NCBI GenBank assembly: GCA_025384855.1
Contig: JALAHT010000004.1
Coordinates: 189,846-253,845, forward strand
Length of the DNA stretch: 64,000 nt
Direction of reading: 5' to 3'
Source: Luteirhabdus salina
GTDB taxonomy: Bacteria > Bacteroidota > Bacteroidia > Flavobacteriales > Flavobacteriaceae
The position numbers were made by a program, and so were the translations under genes. Positions 23,656-33,097 of the stretch are shown here, one piece after another. Positions within the stretch are counted from its first letter, which is position 1. Each line of letters begins with the position of its first letter. The notes beneath the pieces are model-generated. The model worked only from the letters and a program-made list of their open reading frames with translations. It searched no databases and was not told the DNA's origin.

Positions 23656-26600
23656 TTAATTTTCAGCCAACAAGTCTGCGGAACTCGTTTCCGGTGAATC
23701 CTTCGCTTCTAATGCGGAAAGGCGAGCTTCCAACGCTTCATATTGCGATAATTGTTGTTTTAACCGTTTGTTTTCTTCCGTTAGTGCTTCGACTTTTTCG
23801 TCCAACTCCTGAATGGCTTTCACCGCTACGGGTACCACTTTATTATAGTCCACAGACCATAGCGCGGAATTCTCATCCGCAGGTTTTTGAACGGCCTCGG
23901 GAAGGACTTCAAATAATTCCTGTGCAATAAAACCAACAGTAGTTTCACCTTCATCAGAAATTATCAAGGCATTATTTTCGAATGTCGAATTGTGATGGAA
24001 ATACGATTTAGGCTGTATCTTCATTATCGTGGCCAATCCTGATGAAATAATCTTTTGATCAGACTTCAGACGTCCGTCACTGTAGGTCGTCCAAGCATTT
24101 GCACGTCCGCGTCCCGTTCCTATTGTAGCGCTATTTGGAAGCTGAATGGCATAAGTAGGATTGGCTAGGTTCACGCTAAACTGACCATTCACCTGTACTT
24201 GCCCGTCACCAAAAACTTGCATGATGTTTCCTGTTCCTGTACGGAAAAAATTCAATCGAGCATCGGCTGCAGTATCATCGGCGCGACCATAAATAGTCCA
24301 ATTACTTGCTGTTTCGAGAGCATTGGTAAAAGTCAATCTACTGCCATCGTTAGACCCCGTTTCTTCGAGCTCTAGATGAACAAATGACCCGCCAGAGCTA
24401 TTGGTACTAACATTTACTTTGGCTGCGGCATTATTCTCTTCTCCAACACTCAATCTTCCAGAGATATAATTACGACCTACGAAATAACCAGCCCATCCAT
24501 TACTTGTCGATACATTGTTATATGTTCCATAGTGCGTTCCGCCGACACCTGAGGAAATCAGATTGTACGTGCCGTACTTGTTTCCTGATCCGCTCGTGCC
24601 GTTGTCGAACTCCGTTCGGACACCGTACATGTTGCTATTGGCATTGTTGCTGAAGTAATTATAAAATCCTTGAATACCTCCCGAAGCGCTTCCGTTGGAA
24701 ATCTGGTTGCGAACGCCAGTCAATTCTGTTGCATTCACGGCAGTATTGAATTCATTATGAACGCCGCGTTGCTGTGAAGAAGCAGTGGAGCGCATCCCGT
24801 TGTACACCCCATATTGGTTCCCAGAAGAGCCATTGTCCAAATTGTTGAACGTTCCTATCATCTGCGCAGAACCATTGCCGTGTAACCAGTTTCGTGTACC
24901 ATACTGACTGCCATTTGCCGACGAATTTATGTCGTTGAAGGTTCCGTATTTTGAACCGGTACCAGAGCCGTTTACCAGATTATAAATAGCGTAGGCATTT
25001 CCGCTGCCACTTCCGGTTTTATCGATGTACATTCCATAGGTTCGGTTCCCTGAATTATCTGTTTTGTTAATATTCAATCCACGGTCGGCAGAACCCGATT
25101 GGTTAATGTTAACCCTTCCAGTTCCGGTAGAGTTCATGTTAAAGTTAAAATTGTTTTGGTTCAAGATTGTTGTCTGTGTTAATATTCCTCCTAGGCGAAT
25201 ATCATTACCAAATTCCGTTAAACCGTTACTGGCAGTAGTATCATCGCTATCTAAGCCTGATAGGTTTACAGTTTGAGCCGCAACACCATCATCTTCGATT
25301 TCCAGTGTCAAGACACCTGTTCCCGCATTGAAGCTAAACGTATCGATAGTCTGGTCGTCGGTATCGAGTGAAGCGAGGTTTACGCTGTTTCCATCTTCTA
25401 TGGAAAGTGTAGTTCCTGTTAAAAGTATGGTCTGGTCATCGGTGTTAAGTGAAGCGAGGTTTACGCTATTCCCATCGGCTATAGAAAGTGTATTTCCAGA
25501 AAGGCTCAACGTTTGGTCGTCGGTATCGGTATCGATGGAAGCCAGGTTGATACTGTTCCCGTCCTCTATAGAAAGCGTGGTTCCCGATAGGTTTAAGTTC
25601 TGATCGTCCGTACCCGTACCATCCTGAAGCGAGGAAAGGTTAACGGTTTGAGCAGCCACACCATCATCTTCAATTTCCAAGGTCAAGACGCCTGTTCCTG
25701 TATTGAAGCTAAACGTATCGATGGTCTGATTGTCGGTATCGGTATCGAGAGAAGCCAGGTTGATACTGTTCCCATCCTCTATAGAAAGCGTGGTTCCTGA
25801 AAGTGTAAGATTTTGGTCATCTGTTCCGGTTCCATCCTGAATAGAAGATAGGTTTACACTGTTTCCATCTTCGATAGAAAGTGTTGTTCCGGAGAGGGTC
25901 AAGTTTTGGTCGTCGGTATCGGAAATGGTCGTACTGATAAGGGTTCCATCAGCGGCAATTCCAATCACAACTTCTCCGGGAGCAAGCGTTTGGTTACTAA
26001 GCGCAAAGTCGGCGCCGCTATAGGTGGTATCGTTGTCGGGAAGCGTAACAGTGTTTCCATCTGCGATGGTTAGATCGTGACCAGAAATAGAAAGGGTTTG
26101 ATCGTCGGTATCTGCAGCGGCATTGACAAAGGAAAGATTTCCAGCACCATCGGTGCCGATTACCTGTCCGGCCGTACCGTCCGCGGCAGGCATTAAATAG
26201 CGGTTTGAAATTGGATCGGTACCAAATGAGGTCCGTCCGATAAAGTATGCCGCGTAACTATTTGGTTTTTGAACATCCAATAGAACGCCGTAATGAATAC
26301 CGCCACTCGATGCGTTTATGTTTGTGTAAGTACCATACTTTTGCCCTGATCCAGAACCTGAAATAGTATTATACACACCATATTTCCTTCCGTTTCCATT
26401 GCTTTGAAGAGCATTGTATACGCCATAGGTTAAGCCTGAATATGTAAAAGCTCCAGGAAAAATATTATAAACACCCTGACCAGTTTCACCACCCCCCATA
26501 TAGTTTGAAATCCCTCTTTGAATACCTAAGGATCCACCGGGGGGATAATTTACAAATACCCCATGGTAAAAAGATCCAGAAGACATATTGTTGAAACTGG

Positions 26601-27198
26601 CACGATAACCAGTTTGTGTCATGGGATCTGGAGAGCTTAGTATGGTTTCGACACCATAATACCGTTGTGAACTTGTACCCGTAACACCCGCGTTGGTTAC
26701 TTCAATTCCAGTTTTACTTCCAGCAGCGGAACCAGAATTTATTACTTGAATGCCATTTAAAGTAGCATCGTTCGAATCGACATTAAGCTTTGCAGATCCC
26801 CCTACGTTGGAATTTCCAATCGTAACATTCCCTTGTGTTACCATATTATCGGTAATAGACGAAGGCGCAACTGTAGAATTGGCAACATACCAATCGATAT
26901 CGCTGCTTCCGGCCATCGCTAACCAGCTAGAGCTAGTATTATCCCAGTAATAAAATCCTTTGGTAGGCGTGCCATTTCCAGTAGCAAAGACCATCATCCC
27001 GTCCTGAGAGGCACCAGGATTGGTAGCTGGGAAATTGTCCACACGCGGAATCAAAATCCCATCCGTATTCGATGGATTTGAAACATCAGTGGCCGTAATA
27101 TCCAAAGAGGATTGTGGCGTTGTATTGTTAATCCCTACTTGGGCATGACTGACCGCGAAAAATAAGCTGGTCAAGATGATAAGTAATTTTGTCTTCAT
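23656..27198 (-). CDS. Large secreted fibre-like protein with C-terminal S74 chaperone domain
   Basis: 1180 residues with signal peptide (MKTKLLIILTSLFFAVSHAQ). After VGINNTTPQSSLDI, a start shared by many flavobacterial surface proteins, come a series of ~18-residue units built on YG-x-YN, a block of near-identical DDQ-x-LxLSGTTLSIEDGNS repeats (about 365-655), a second YG-x-YN series (about 700-930), a short head, then a Peptidase_S74 intramolecular chaperone (SDGRLKSDQKI, GFIAQELFEVLP) and a terminal coiled coil (LTEENKRLKQQLSQYE). Such chaperones trimerise beta-helical fibres and cleave themselves off. Probably a surface fibre; ligand unknown. Flanked by a terminator. Confidence 0.85.
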   Translation of the reverse strand: MKTKLLIILTSLFFAVSHAQVGINNTTPQSSLDITATDVSNPSNTDGILIPRVDNFPATNPGASQDGMMVFATGNGTPTKGFYYWDNTSSSWLAMAGSSDIDWYVANSTVAPSSITDNMVTQGNVTIGNSNVGGSAKLNVDSNDATLNGIQVINSGSAAGSKTGIEVTNAGVTGTSSQRYYGVETILSSPDPMTQTGYRASFNNMSSGSFYHGVFVNYPPGGSLGIQRGISNYMGGGETGQGVYNIFPGAFTYSGLTYGVYNALQSNGNGRKYGVYNTISGSGSGQKYGTYTNINASSGGIHYGVLLDVQKPNSYAAYFIGRTSFGTDPISNRYLMPAADGTAGQVIGTDGAGNLSFVNAAADTDDQTLSISGHDLTIADGNTVTLPDNDTTYSGADFALSNQTLAPGEVVIGIAADGTLISTTISDTDDQNLTLSGTTLSIEDGNSVNLSSIQDGTGTDDQNLTLSGTTLSIEDGNSINLASLDTDTDNQTIDTFSFNTGTGVLTLEIEDDGVAAQTVNLSSLQDGTGTDDQNLNLSGTTLSIEDGNSINLASIDTDTDDQTLSLSGNTLSIADGNSVNLASLNTDDQTILLTGTTLSIEDGNSVNLASLDTDDQTIDTFSFNAGTGVLTLEIEDDGVAAQTVNLSGLDSDDTTASNGLTEFGNDIRLGGILTQTTILNQNNFNFNMNSTGTGRVNINQSGSADRGLNINKTDNSGNRTYGMYIDKTGSGSGNAYAIYNLVNGSGTGSKYGTFNDINSSANGSQYGTRNWLHGNGSAQMIGTFNNLDNGSSGNQYGVYNGMRSTASSQQRGVHNEFNTAVNATELTGVRNQISNGSASGGIQGFYNYFSNNANSNMYGVRTEFDNGTSGSGNKYGTYNLISSGVGGTHYGTYNNVSTSNGWAGYFVGRNYISGRLSVGEENNAAAKVNVSTNSSGGSFVHLELEETGSNDGSRLTFTNALETASNWTIYGRADDTAADARLNFFRTGTGNIMQVFGDGQVQVNGQFSVNLANPTYAIQLPNSATIGTGRGRANAWTTYSDGRLKSDQKIISSGLATIMKIQPKSYFHHNSTFENNALIISDEGETTVGFIAQELFEVLPEAVQKPADENSALWSVDYNKVVPVAVKAIQELDEKVEALTEENKRLKQQLSQYEALEARLSALEAKDSPETSSADLLAEN
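25230..26115 (-). repeat. Tandem coding repeats in the fibre-like gene
   Basis: At least eight imperfect copies of a unit coding for DDQ(N/T)LxLSGTTLSIEDGNS(V/I)NLASL, in two kinds of spacing; longer units also repeat FSFNTGTGVLTLEIEDDGVAAQ. Several copies are nearly identical in DNA, so recombination or slippage could change the repeat number. Boundaries are approximate. Confidence 0.75.
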
Positions 27199-27424
27199 AA
27201 GTACGTGGTTTCATATGTTGAGCTAGCAGGGAAGTAGGTTAAGCGGTAAGTTTGGGTCAAAAAAAGTATCACCTTATGCTTCGAAAGTATAGTAGTTCAG
27301 TAGGTATTGAGGTATGTTTTTAGTGAACCACCCTATTTTTTTAGTCAATCGGTGTACGGTTTGTTTTTTTGGTTGAAATTCATTTAATACTCTGATATTG
27401 AATTAGCCATCACCATTTTCTTCT

Positions 27425-27468
27425 GTAACAGAGGTTACTGATTTCAAGAATTGCGCGTCGTACTTTTA
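27425..27468 (+). promoter_or_regulatory. Operator-promoter G of the peroxiredoxin
   Basis: GTAAC-agag-GTTAC at 27425-27438 and box TActTTTa at 27461-27468; spacing 36.5. It shows that the in-frame TTG at 27451 lies inside the promoter and cannot be the start. The other copies of this operator have 16-26 bases between box and start, which favours the ATG at 27490 (21 bases) over that at 27478. The rest of the 27199-27424 gap holds no other clear feature. Confidence 0.83.
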
Positions 27469-27489
27469 CTATCTAAAATGAAAACTGTT

Positions 27490-28146
27490 ATGGAACAACC
27501 ACATGAAACAATTAACTACATGCCGCGGATAGGTGACCATGCTCCCGATTTTACGGCAAAGACAACCAAGGGCGATATAACCTTATCGAAATATGCCCAA
27601 GATAAATGGATCGTACTCTTCTCACATCCTGCCGATTTTACGCCAGTATGTACCACCGAAATGAGTGGCTTTGCCACTCGTAAAGCGGAGTTTGATACGT
27701 TGAATACCGAATTATTGGGGCTTAGCATCGACAGTATCCATGCGCATTTGGGATGGGTCAATAATGTCAAGAACAATACAGGAGTGTATTTCGACTTCCC
27801 AATCATAGCCGATCTAGATATGAAGGTTTCAAAATTATACGGCATGCTTCAACCCAACGAAAGTGAGACAGCAGCTGTACGAGCAGTATTCTTTATCGAT
27901 CCGAAGAAGAAAATTCGCCTTATAATGTACTACCCACTGAATGTTGGGCGAAACATGGATGAAATTCTTCGTGCCCTCGAAGCACTTCAAACTTCCGATA
28001 AATATAGTGTGGCCATGCCACTCGATTGGAAGAAAGGAGATAAGGTTATCGTGCCGCCACCAAAAACGCTTTCAGAAATGGAGGATCGATTAAAGGACGA
28101 TACTGTTGAAAGAGTAGACTTCTACCTGGCAAAGAAGTCATTATAA
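27490..28146 (+). CDS. 1-Cys peroxiredoxin (Prx6 type)
   Basis: 218 residues starting MEQPHETINYMPRIGDHAPDF; an ATG at 27478 is possible. The peroxidatic cysteine lies in HPADFTPVCTTE and is the only cysteine, so reduction must come from an external thiol. The long C-terminal arm (MPLDWKKGDKVIVPPP) is typical of Prx6. It reduces hydrogen peroxide and organic peroxides and may also act on persulfides. Carries operator G and is followed by a terminator, so it is a single-gene unit of the sulfur-linked regulon. Confidence 0.93.
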   Translation: MEQPHETINYMPRIGDHAPDFTAKTTKGDITLSKYAQDKWIVLFSHPADFTPVCTTEMSGFATRKAEFDTLNTELLGLSIDSIHAHLGWVNNVKNNTGVYFDFPIIADLDMKVSKLYGMLQPNESETAAVRAVFFIDPKKKIRLIMYYPLNVGRNMDEILRALEALQTSDKYSVAMPLDWKKGDKVIVPPPKTLSEMEDRLKDDTVERVDFYLAKKSL

Positions 28147-28152
28147 GAGTAT

Positions 28153-28177
28153 AACCCCAACTTGATCGGTTGGGGTT
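28153..28177 (+). terminator. Terminator after the peroxiredoxin gene
   Basis: Perfect 9-bp arms AACCCCAAC (28153-28161) and GTTGGGGTT (28169-28177) with a 7-base loop; an AT-rich tract with a T run follows about 7 bases later. Confidence 0.75.
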
Positions 28178-28240
28178 CTATAATTTTTAGGAGCATTGCC
28201 TCTCAACTATTATCTAAAAATTGTGTAATTTTATTTCCAA

Positions 28241-28639
28241 TTGAAATCCATAGCGGCCATATTGTTTTCATTTCTAGTGCTTTCCCAGAGCCTTGGCTTA
28301 GGTGTAGCCGATGTGGTGCGTATTGGCGATTTGGTAGCGCATGCTCGATATCACAATGAGACCTATGGTGATAATTTCTCCGATTTTGTTGCCAAACACT
28401 ATGGCGACCTGAAAGCCGATCATACGCATAACGAGAATAATCGAGAACAAGAACACGAAGAACTTCCCTTTCAACATGCTGGCTGTCATCATTTAGTGGT
28501 CGAACATACTAGCTTAGCCATTATTTCACTTCCAGAAAAGATAGTAGTATCCTCTAAGGAAAAAACTTCCTTCTATTATTTAGATTTATACGCTTCCCTC
28601 GAAAGATCGGATATCTTTCAACCCCCTAAACAGGCATAA
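28241..28639 (+). CDS. Secreted histidine-rich protein ahead of a CzcA-type pump
   Basis: 132 residues, TTG start. A signal peptide (about 1-22) leads to a mature part rich in histidine and acid (DHTHNEN, HAGCHHLVVEH) that could bind a transition metal in the periplasm. A box TAatTTTa at 28226-28233 would start transcription just before the TTG. Similar short proteins often precede CzcA/CusA pumps in flavobacteria. I know no defined function. Confidence 0.65.
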   Translation: MKSIAAILFSFLVLSQSLGLGVADVVRIGDLVAHARYHNETYGDNFSDFVAKHYGDLKADHTHNENNREQEHEELPFQHAGCHHLVVEHTSLAIISLPEKIVVSSKEKTSFYYLDLYASLERSDIFQPPKQA

Positions 28640-28759
28640 TGATCCATTGACTTCAACGGTAATTCGAATAACGTATTACTGTTTGGGGTAGTCGTACATC
28701 CTTTATTTCGAAATTCAATTTTGATGTAAAGCATGTCTTTCAACTTCAATTTTATCATT

Positions 28760-29641
28760 ATGCTTTCAAAACTTATACGCTTTAGCGTAAAAAACAAACT
28801 TATTATAGGGCTTTTCACCCTCATCCTAATCGGTGTAGGTGTCTTTTCCCTAACCAAACTGTCTATAGGTGCTGTACCGGATGTGACCAACAATCAGGTG
28901 CAGGTTATTACAACATCCAGAAACCTTTCCACCCAGGATATGGAGAAATTCATCACCTATCCCGTAGAGTTGGAAATGGCAAACCTCCCGGGCGTAAAGG
29001 AAATCCGCTCTGTTTCAAAATTTGGCCTTTCCGTGGTTACCATTGTTTTTGATGAAGAACTCGGAACGTATCTTCCACGTCAGCTTATTTCCGAAAAAAT
29101 AAAATCAGCTAGCGAAAATATTCCAGAAGGCTTCGGGACTCCGCAGATGGGACCGATTACCACTGGTTTGGGTGAAATTTATCAATACATCCTCGATGTG
29201 AAACCGGGCTATGAGGATCGCTACACGATTATGGAATTACGCACGATTCAGGATTGGATCGTTCGTAGACAGCTCTCTGGAATTCCAGGCGTAGTTGAGG
29301 TGAATACCTGGGGCGGCTATTTGAAGCAGTATGAAGTGGCCATCAATACAGCAAAATTAAATGCTATGAATATTTCTGCTGGGGAAGTATTTGAAGCCTT
29401 GGAAAAAAACAACAGCGTTTCGGGTGGCGGCTATATCGAAAAGAAAAATCAAGCCTACTTTATTCGGGGGGAAGGATTGGTAGCTTCCTTGGATGATATC
29501 CGAAATATCGTGGTGAAAACCGAAAATGGCTTCCCAATCTACATAAAGAATATCGCGGACGTACAATTTGGAAGTGCGACACGCTTCGGCGCTATTACAG
29601 GTAATGGGGGGAAGGTGAAAAAGTTTTGGGCCAAGTCATGA
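28760..29641 (+). CDS. CzcA/CusA-type RND metal efflux pump, N-terminal part (frameshifted)
   Basis: Start MLSKLIRFSVKNKLIIG, an ATG at 28760 preferred over one nine codons upstream. It contains the first helix, TKLSIGAVPDVTNNQVQV and the first porter subdomains, then runs off after GAITGNGG into KVKKFWAKS and a stop. The rest of the same pump continues in another frame from about 29612. Adding one G to the six-G run at 29606-29611 restores GNGGEGEKVLGQVMML, matching the family. Either a sequencing/assembly error or a real broken or phase-variable gene. Confidence 0.85.
   Translation: MLSKLIRFSVKNKLIIGLFTLILIGVGVFSLTKLSIGAVPDVTNNQVQVITTSRNLSTQDMEKFITYPVELEMANLPGVKEIRSVSKFGLSVVTIVFDEELGTYLPRQLISEKIKSASENIPEGFGTPQMGPITTGLGEIYQYILDVKPGYEDRYTIMELRTIQDWIVRRQLSGIPGVVEVNTWGGYLKQYEVAINTAKLNAMNISAGEVFEALEKNNSVSGGGYIEKKNQAYFIRGEGLVASLDDIRNIVVKTENGFPIYIKNIADVQFGSATRFGAITGNGGKVKKFWAKS
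29606..29611 (+). other. Homopolymer frameshift site in the CzcA-TolC gene
   Basis: Six consecutive G where seven would keep the frame open. The two halves otherwise join without loss of family sequence. Confidence 0.8.
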
Positions 29642-32600
29642 TGTTGAAGGATGGGAACTCCAAAAAAGTTATCGATGCGGTGAAAGCACGTGTTGCTCAA
29701 GTTTCAGGAAGCCTTCCGGAAGGTGTGTATATTAATCCTATTGTCGATCGTAGTGAACTGGTGGGAAGAACAACCTTCACTATTGCGGAAAACCTAATCC
29801 TAGGATGCCTCATCGTTATCTTCGTAGTGGTATTGCTCTTAGGAAATTTGCGTTCAGGCCTAGTCGTAGCTTCGGTCATCCCGCTGTCACTTCTTTTCGC
29901 ATTAACGATGATGTATGTCTTCGATATCGATGCAAACCTGATGAGCCTTGGTGCAATCGACTTCGGGATCATCATCGATGGGGCCGTAATTATAGTCGAA
30001 TTCATCGCCTTTCAGATGACTTCAAAAGCTACTTATTTTCAGAATTTGAATGCCAAAGAACGCCGCGATGAAAAGGATATGATTGCCATTTCCGGGGCTT
30101 CCAAAATGATGAACTCCGCCATTTTTGGGCAGCTGATTATCCTTATCGTATTTATCCCTATTCTTTCGCTTAGTGGCGTGGAGGGAAAAATGTTTCGTCC
30201 GATGGCACTTACCTTTAGCTTCGCCCTAATTGGTGCTATGCTACTCTGTCTAACCTACGTTCCCATGGCAGCGAGTTTGTTTTTGAAACCTTCGAAAACC
30301 TCCAAGAATAATATTTCAAAACGAATTGTCAACGGTCTGACCAAACTATATGAGCCTATAATACGGTGGGCATTGCAAAGTAAGCGACTTGTCATTAGTG
30401 CCGCAGCTGTATTGTTAGCGTTTGCCATAGTAATTTTTGTGAATATGGGTGGTGAATTTGTCCCGACCTTGGATGAAGGCGATTTCGTAATACAACCCGT
30501 ATTGAAAACCGGAACCTCCCTCGAAAAAACGATTGAAACCACCACACAAATTGAACAGATTCTGCTGAAAGAATTCCCAGAAGTCGATCAAGTTGTAAGT
30601 CGTATCGGCGCCGCCGAAGTTCCCACCGATCCCATGTCGATGGAACAAAGTGATGTAATCATTACCCTAAAACCCAAGGATGAATGGGTCTCTGCAGATA
30701 GCAAAGATGAATTGGCTAATCAATTTAAGGAAGCTTTGGCGGTTATTCCGGGGATGGAAGTCGAATTTACACAACCGATCGAAATGCGATTTAACGAGCT
30801 GATTACGGGTGTAAGAGCCGATATCGCTATTAAGATTTTTGGTGAAGACTTGGACGTACTCAATGCCAAGGCAAACGAAATAAAAACTTTGGTAGAGGAT
30901 GTTGAGGGCGCTGCCGATATTACTGTTGAAAAAGTAGTAGGTCTACCTCAGATGAGTGTTTCTTTTAATCGAGCAAAGATTGCGAGATACGGACTCAATA
31001 TTGCCGACTTGAACCAAATGATTTCCATGGGGTTTGCGGGGCAATCGCTTGGAAGTGTTTTTGAAGGTGAAAAGCGTTTCGATTTGGTATTGCGCCTCGA
31101 TAAAAACAGTCGGCAAAACCTCTCCAACCTTCAAGATATGTATGTGGACCTACCAAACGGAGGAAAAGTCCCGTTACGAGAATTAGCCGATATTTCATAC
31201 ACCGAAGGAGCCGCACAGATTTCCCGCGATGATACCAAAAGACGAATTGTGGTAGGAATTAATGTACGCGATCGCGATTTACAATCGGTCGTAGATGATG
31301 TTCGATTGCTAGTGGAAAAAAACATCGATTTGCCAGTTGGATATACTGTAGAATACGGCGGACAATTTGAAAACCTCCAAAGTGCGAAATCCAGATTACT
31401 GTTTGCCGTTCCAGTAGCATTAATTCTGATTTTCTTCCTGCTGTACTTCGCCTTTAAATCGGTACGGGAGGCCTTGATGATTTATTCGGCAATCCCATTG
31501 GCTGCCGTGGGCGGAATATTATTGTTGTGGTTGCGCGACATGCCATTTAGTATTTCTGCTGGGGTAGGTTTTATTGCCTTATTTGGCGTTGCTGTTTTAA
31601 ATGGAATTGTACTTATCGAACATTTTAAGGAATTGAAAAACGAATCGTTTAAAAGCGCTCACGACCTCATTATTACGGGAGCCAAGGACCGTTTACGAGC
31701 CGTATTGCTAACGGCAATGGCAGCCGCTTTAGGGTTTTTGCCGATGGCAGTATCGACCAATGCTGGAGCAGAGGTGCAACGGCCATTGGCCACGGTGGTC
31801 ATTGGGGGACTCATAACCGCAACTCTGTTAACCCTTATCGTATTGCCTGTATTATTTTCATTATTCGATAAAGATATGCGTAACATGTCGAAACGATCAG
31901 CGAAAGGAGTGGTAATACTGTTCATACTACTTTCTAGCGGTATCGGCATAGCGCAAGAGGAGCCTAAAATCCTTGCCGATCTTCAACAATTGGCGTTGGA
32001 AAACAATGCTGGCCTAAAGGCCTCTGAATTGCGAATGGAAGAAACCGAAGCACTTATTGGAAGTGCCTTCACCTTCGATAAAACACAGCTGTTCTACAGT
32101 TATAATGAAAACGATATCGCTCCGAATGGTGAACCGCTTCGAATGCTGGGTGCTCAACAGGATTTTAAGTTTCCGACAGTATACTTTGCACAACGAAAGC
32201 GCAACCGGCTGCAGTATACCCTTCAGCAACGAAGAGTAGATGTGGTTCAATTGGAAACCCAAGCTGCCGTGGCGTCGGCATATTATCAGTTACAGTACGA
32301 ACGAGAGCGAATAGAAGTGCTCACAACCTTGGATAGTTTATACGAACGCTTCGCCTATGCCGCTAAAAGAAAATTTGAATTGGGCGCGACCAATTATTTG
32401 GAAAAAATTACCGCCCAAGCGAAACAACAGGATATTGAAGTTCGGTTTAAAAAGGCATCTAACACGATACAGATGGCGTACAATAATCTTAAGAAAATAG
32501 TACAATCAGACGATAGCCTATACGTGAAGCGTGAACCCATGGAGCGTTTAGAAATTCGATTACAGAACGTATCGGAACATCCATTGCTTCAGTTTTATGA

Positions 32601-33093
32601 TACCCAGCAGGGGTACGCCCAATCGCTTCGGAATGTAGAGCAACAACAACTTTTGCCTGATCTGAGCTTGATGTATGCGGTAGGTAGTAATCCGACCCTA
32701 AACGATAGGTTGGTCGCTTATCAGTTTGGAATAAAGATTCCATTGCTTTTCAGTGGAAATTCGTCGCGAATAAAGGCCTCACGGATCGCCGTTGATGTAA
32801 GTCAGCAGCAAAAAGCAGACGCCGAAATTCACTTAAAAACAAAATATCGAAACCTACTTCAGGAGTTGGAGCAATACGAAGCTACGCTTTCCTATTATGA
32901 AACGGAGGGAGAAGCACTATCGGAAGCCATTTTGAATACCGCTACCAAGAGCTATAAAAGTGGGGAAATCGATTTCTTTCAATACATACAGAGTTTGGAA
33001 AATGCCTATGACATTCAACTTCAGTATTTGGAAAACCTCAATCGCTATAACCAGACCATTATTGCCATCAATTATCTAACGACTAATCTATAA
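29626..33093 (+). CDS. CzcA/CusA-type RND pump C-terminal part fused to a TolC-like outer-membrane protein
   Basis: 1155 residues in the second frame. The first ~760 carry RND helices 2-12 with IDFGIIIDGAVIIVE, GEFVPTLDEGDFVIQP and FGVAVLNGIVLIEHF. The aspartate of DFGIIIDGAV is typical of heavy-metal pumps. Then comes a signal-like helix (KGVVILFILLSSGIGIAQ) and ~390 residues of a TolC/CzcC-like channel (coiled-coil repeats, ATAYYQLQYE-like helices, LPDLSLMYAVGSNP). With the N-terminal part the polypeptide would be ~1445 residues, joining inner- and outer-membrane components. The adaptor gene follows after 4 bases. Confidence 0.87.
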   Translation: MGQVMMLKDGNSKKVIDAVKARVAQVSGSLPEGVYINPIVDRSELVGRTTFTIAENLILGCLIVIFVVVLLLGNLRSGLVVASVIPLSLLFALTMMYVFDIDANLMSLGAIDFGIIIDGAVIIVEFIAFQMTSKATYFQNLNAKERRDEKDMIAISGASKMMNSAIFGQLIILIVFIPILSLSGVEGKMFRPMALTFSFALIGAMLLCLTYVPMAASLFLKPSKTSKNNISKRIVNGLTKLYEPIIRWALQSKRLVISAAAVLLAFAIVIFVNMGGEFVPTLDEGDFVIQPVLKTGTSLEKTIETTTQIEQILLKEFPEVDQVVSRIGAAEVPTDPMSMEQSDVIITLKPKDEWVSADSKDELANQFKEALAVIPGMEVEFTQPIEMRFNELITGVRADIAIKIFGEDLDVLNAKANEIKTLVEDVEGAADITVEKVVGLPQMSVSFNRAKIARYGLNIADLNQMISMGFAGQSLGSVFEGEKRFDLVLRLDKNSRQNLSNLQDMYVDLPNGGKVPLRELADISYTEGAAQISRDDTKRRIVVGINVRDRDLQSVVDDVRLLVEKNIDLPVGYTVEYGGQFENLQSAKSRLLFAVPVALILIFFLLYFAFKSVREALMIYSAIPLAAVGGILLLWLRDMPFSISAGVGFIALFGVAVLNGIVLIEHFKELKNESFKSAHDLIITGAKDRLRAVLLTAMAAALGFLPMAVSTNAGAEVQRPLATVVIGGLITATLLTLIVLPVLFSLFDKDMRNMSKRSAKGVVILFILLSSGIGIAQEEPKILADLQQLALENNAGLKASELRMEETEALIGSAFTFDKTQLFYSYNENDIAPNGEPLRMLGAQQDFKFPTVYFAQRKRNRLQYTLQQRRVDVVQLETQAAVASAYYQLQYERERIEVLTTLDSLYERFAYAAKRKFELGATNYLEKITAQAKQQDIEVRFKKASNTIQMAYNNLKKIVQSDDSLYVKREPMERLEIRLQNVSEHPLLQFYDTQQGYAQSLRNVEQQQLLPDLSLMYAVGSNPTLNDRLVAYQFGIKIPLLFSGNSSRIKASRIAVDVSQQQKADAEIHLKTKYRNLLQELEQYEATLSYYETEGEALSEAILNTATKSYKSGEIDFFQYIQSLENAYDIQLQYLENLNRYNQTIIAINYLTTNL

Positions 33094-33097
33094 TCTT

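Noticed and set aside
23656-27198. Prophage tail module
   Set aside because: No neighbouring phage structural, lysis or integrase genes, and the protein has a secretion signal.
29606-29641. Programmed ribosomal frameshift in the CzcA gene
   Set aside because: No slippery heptamer followed by an obvious stem-loop; a lost G in a homopolymer is simpler.
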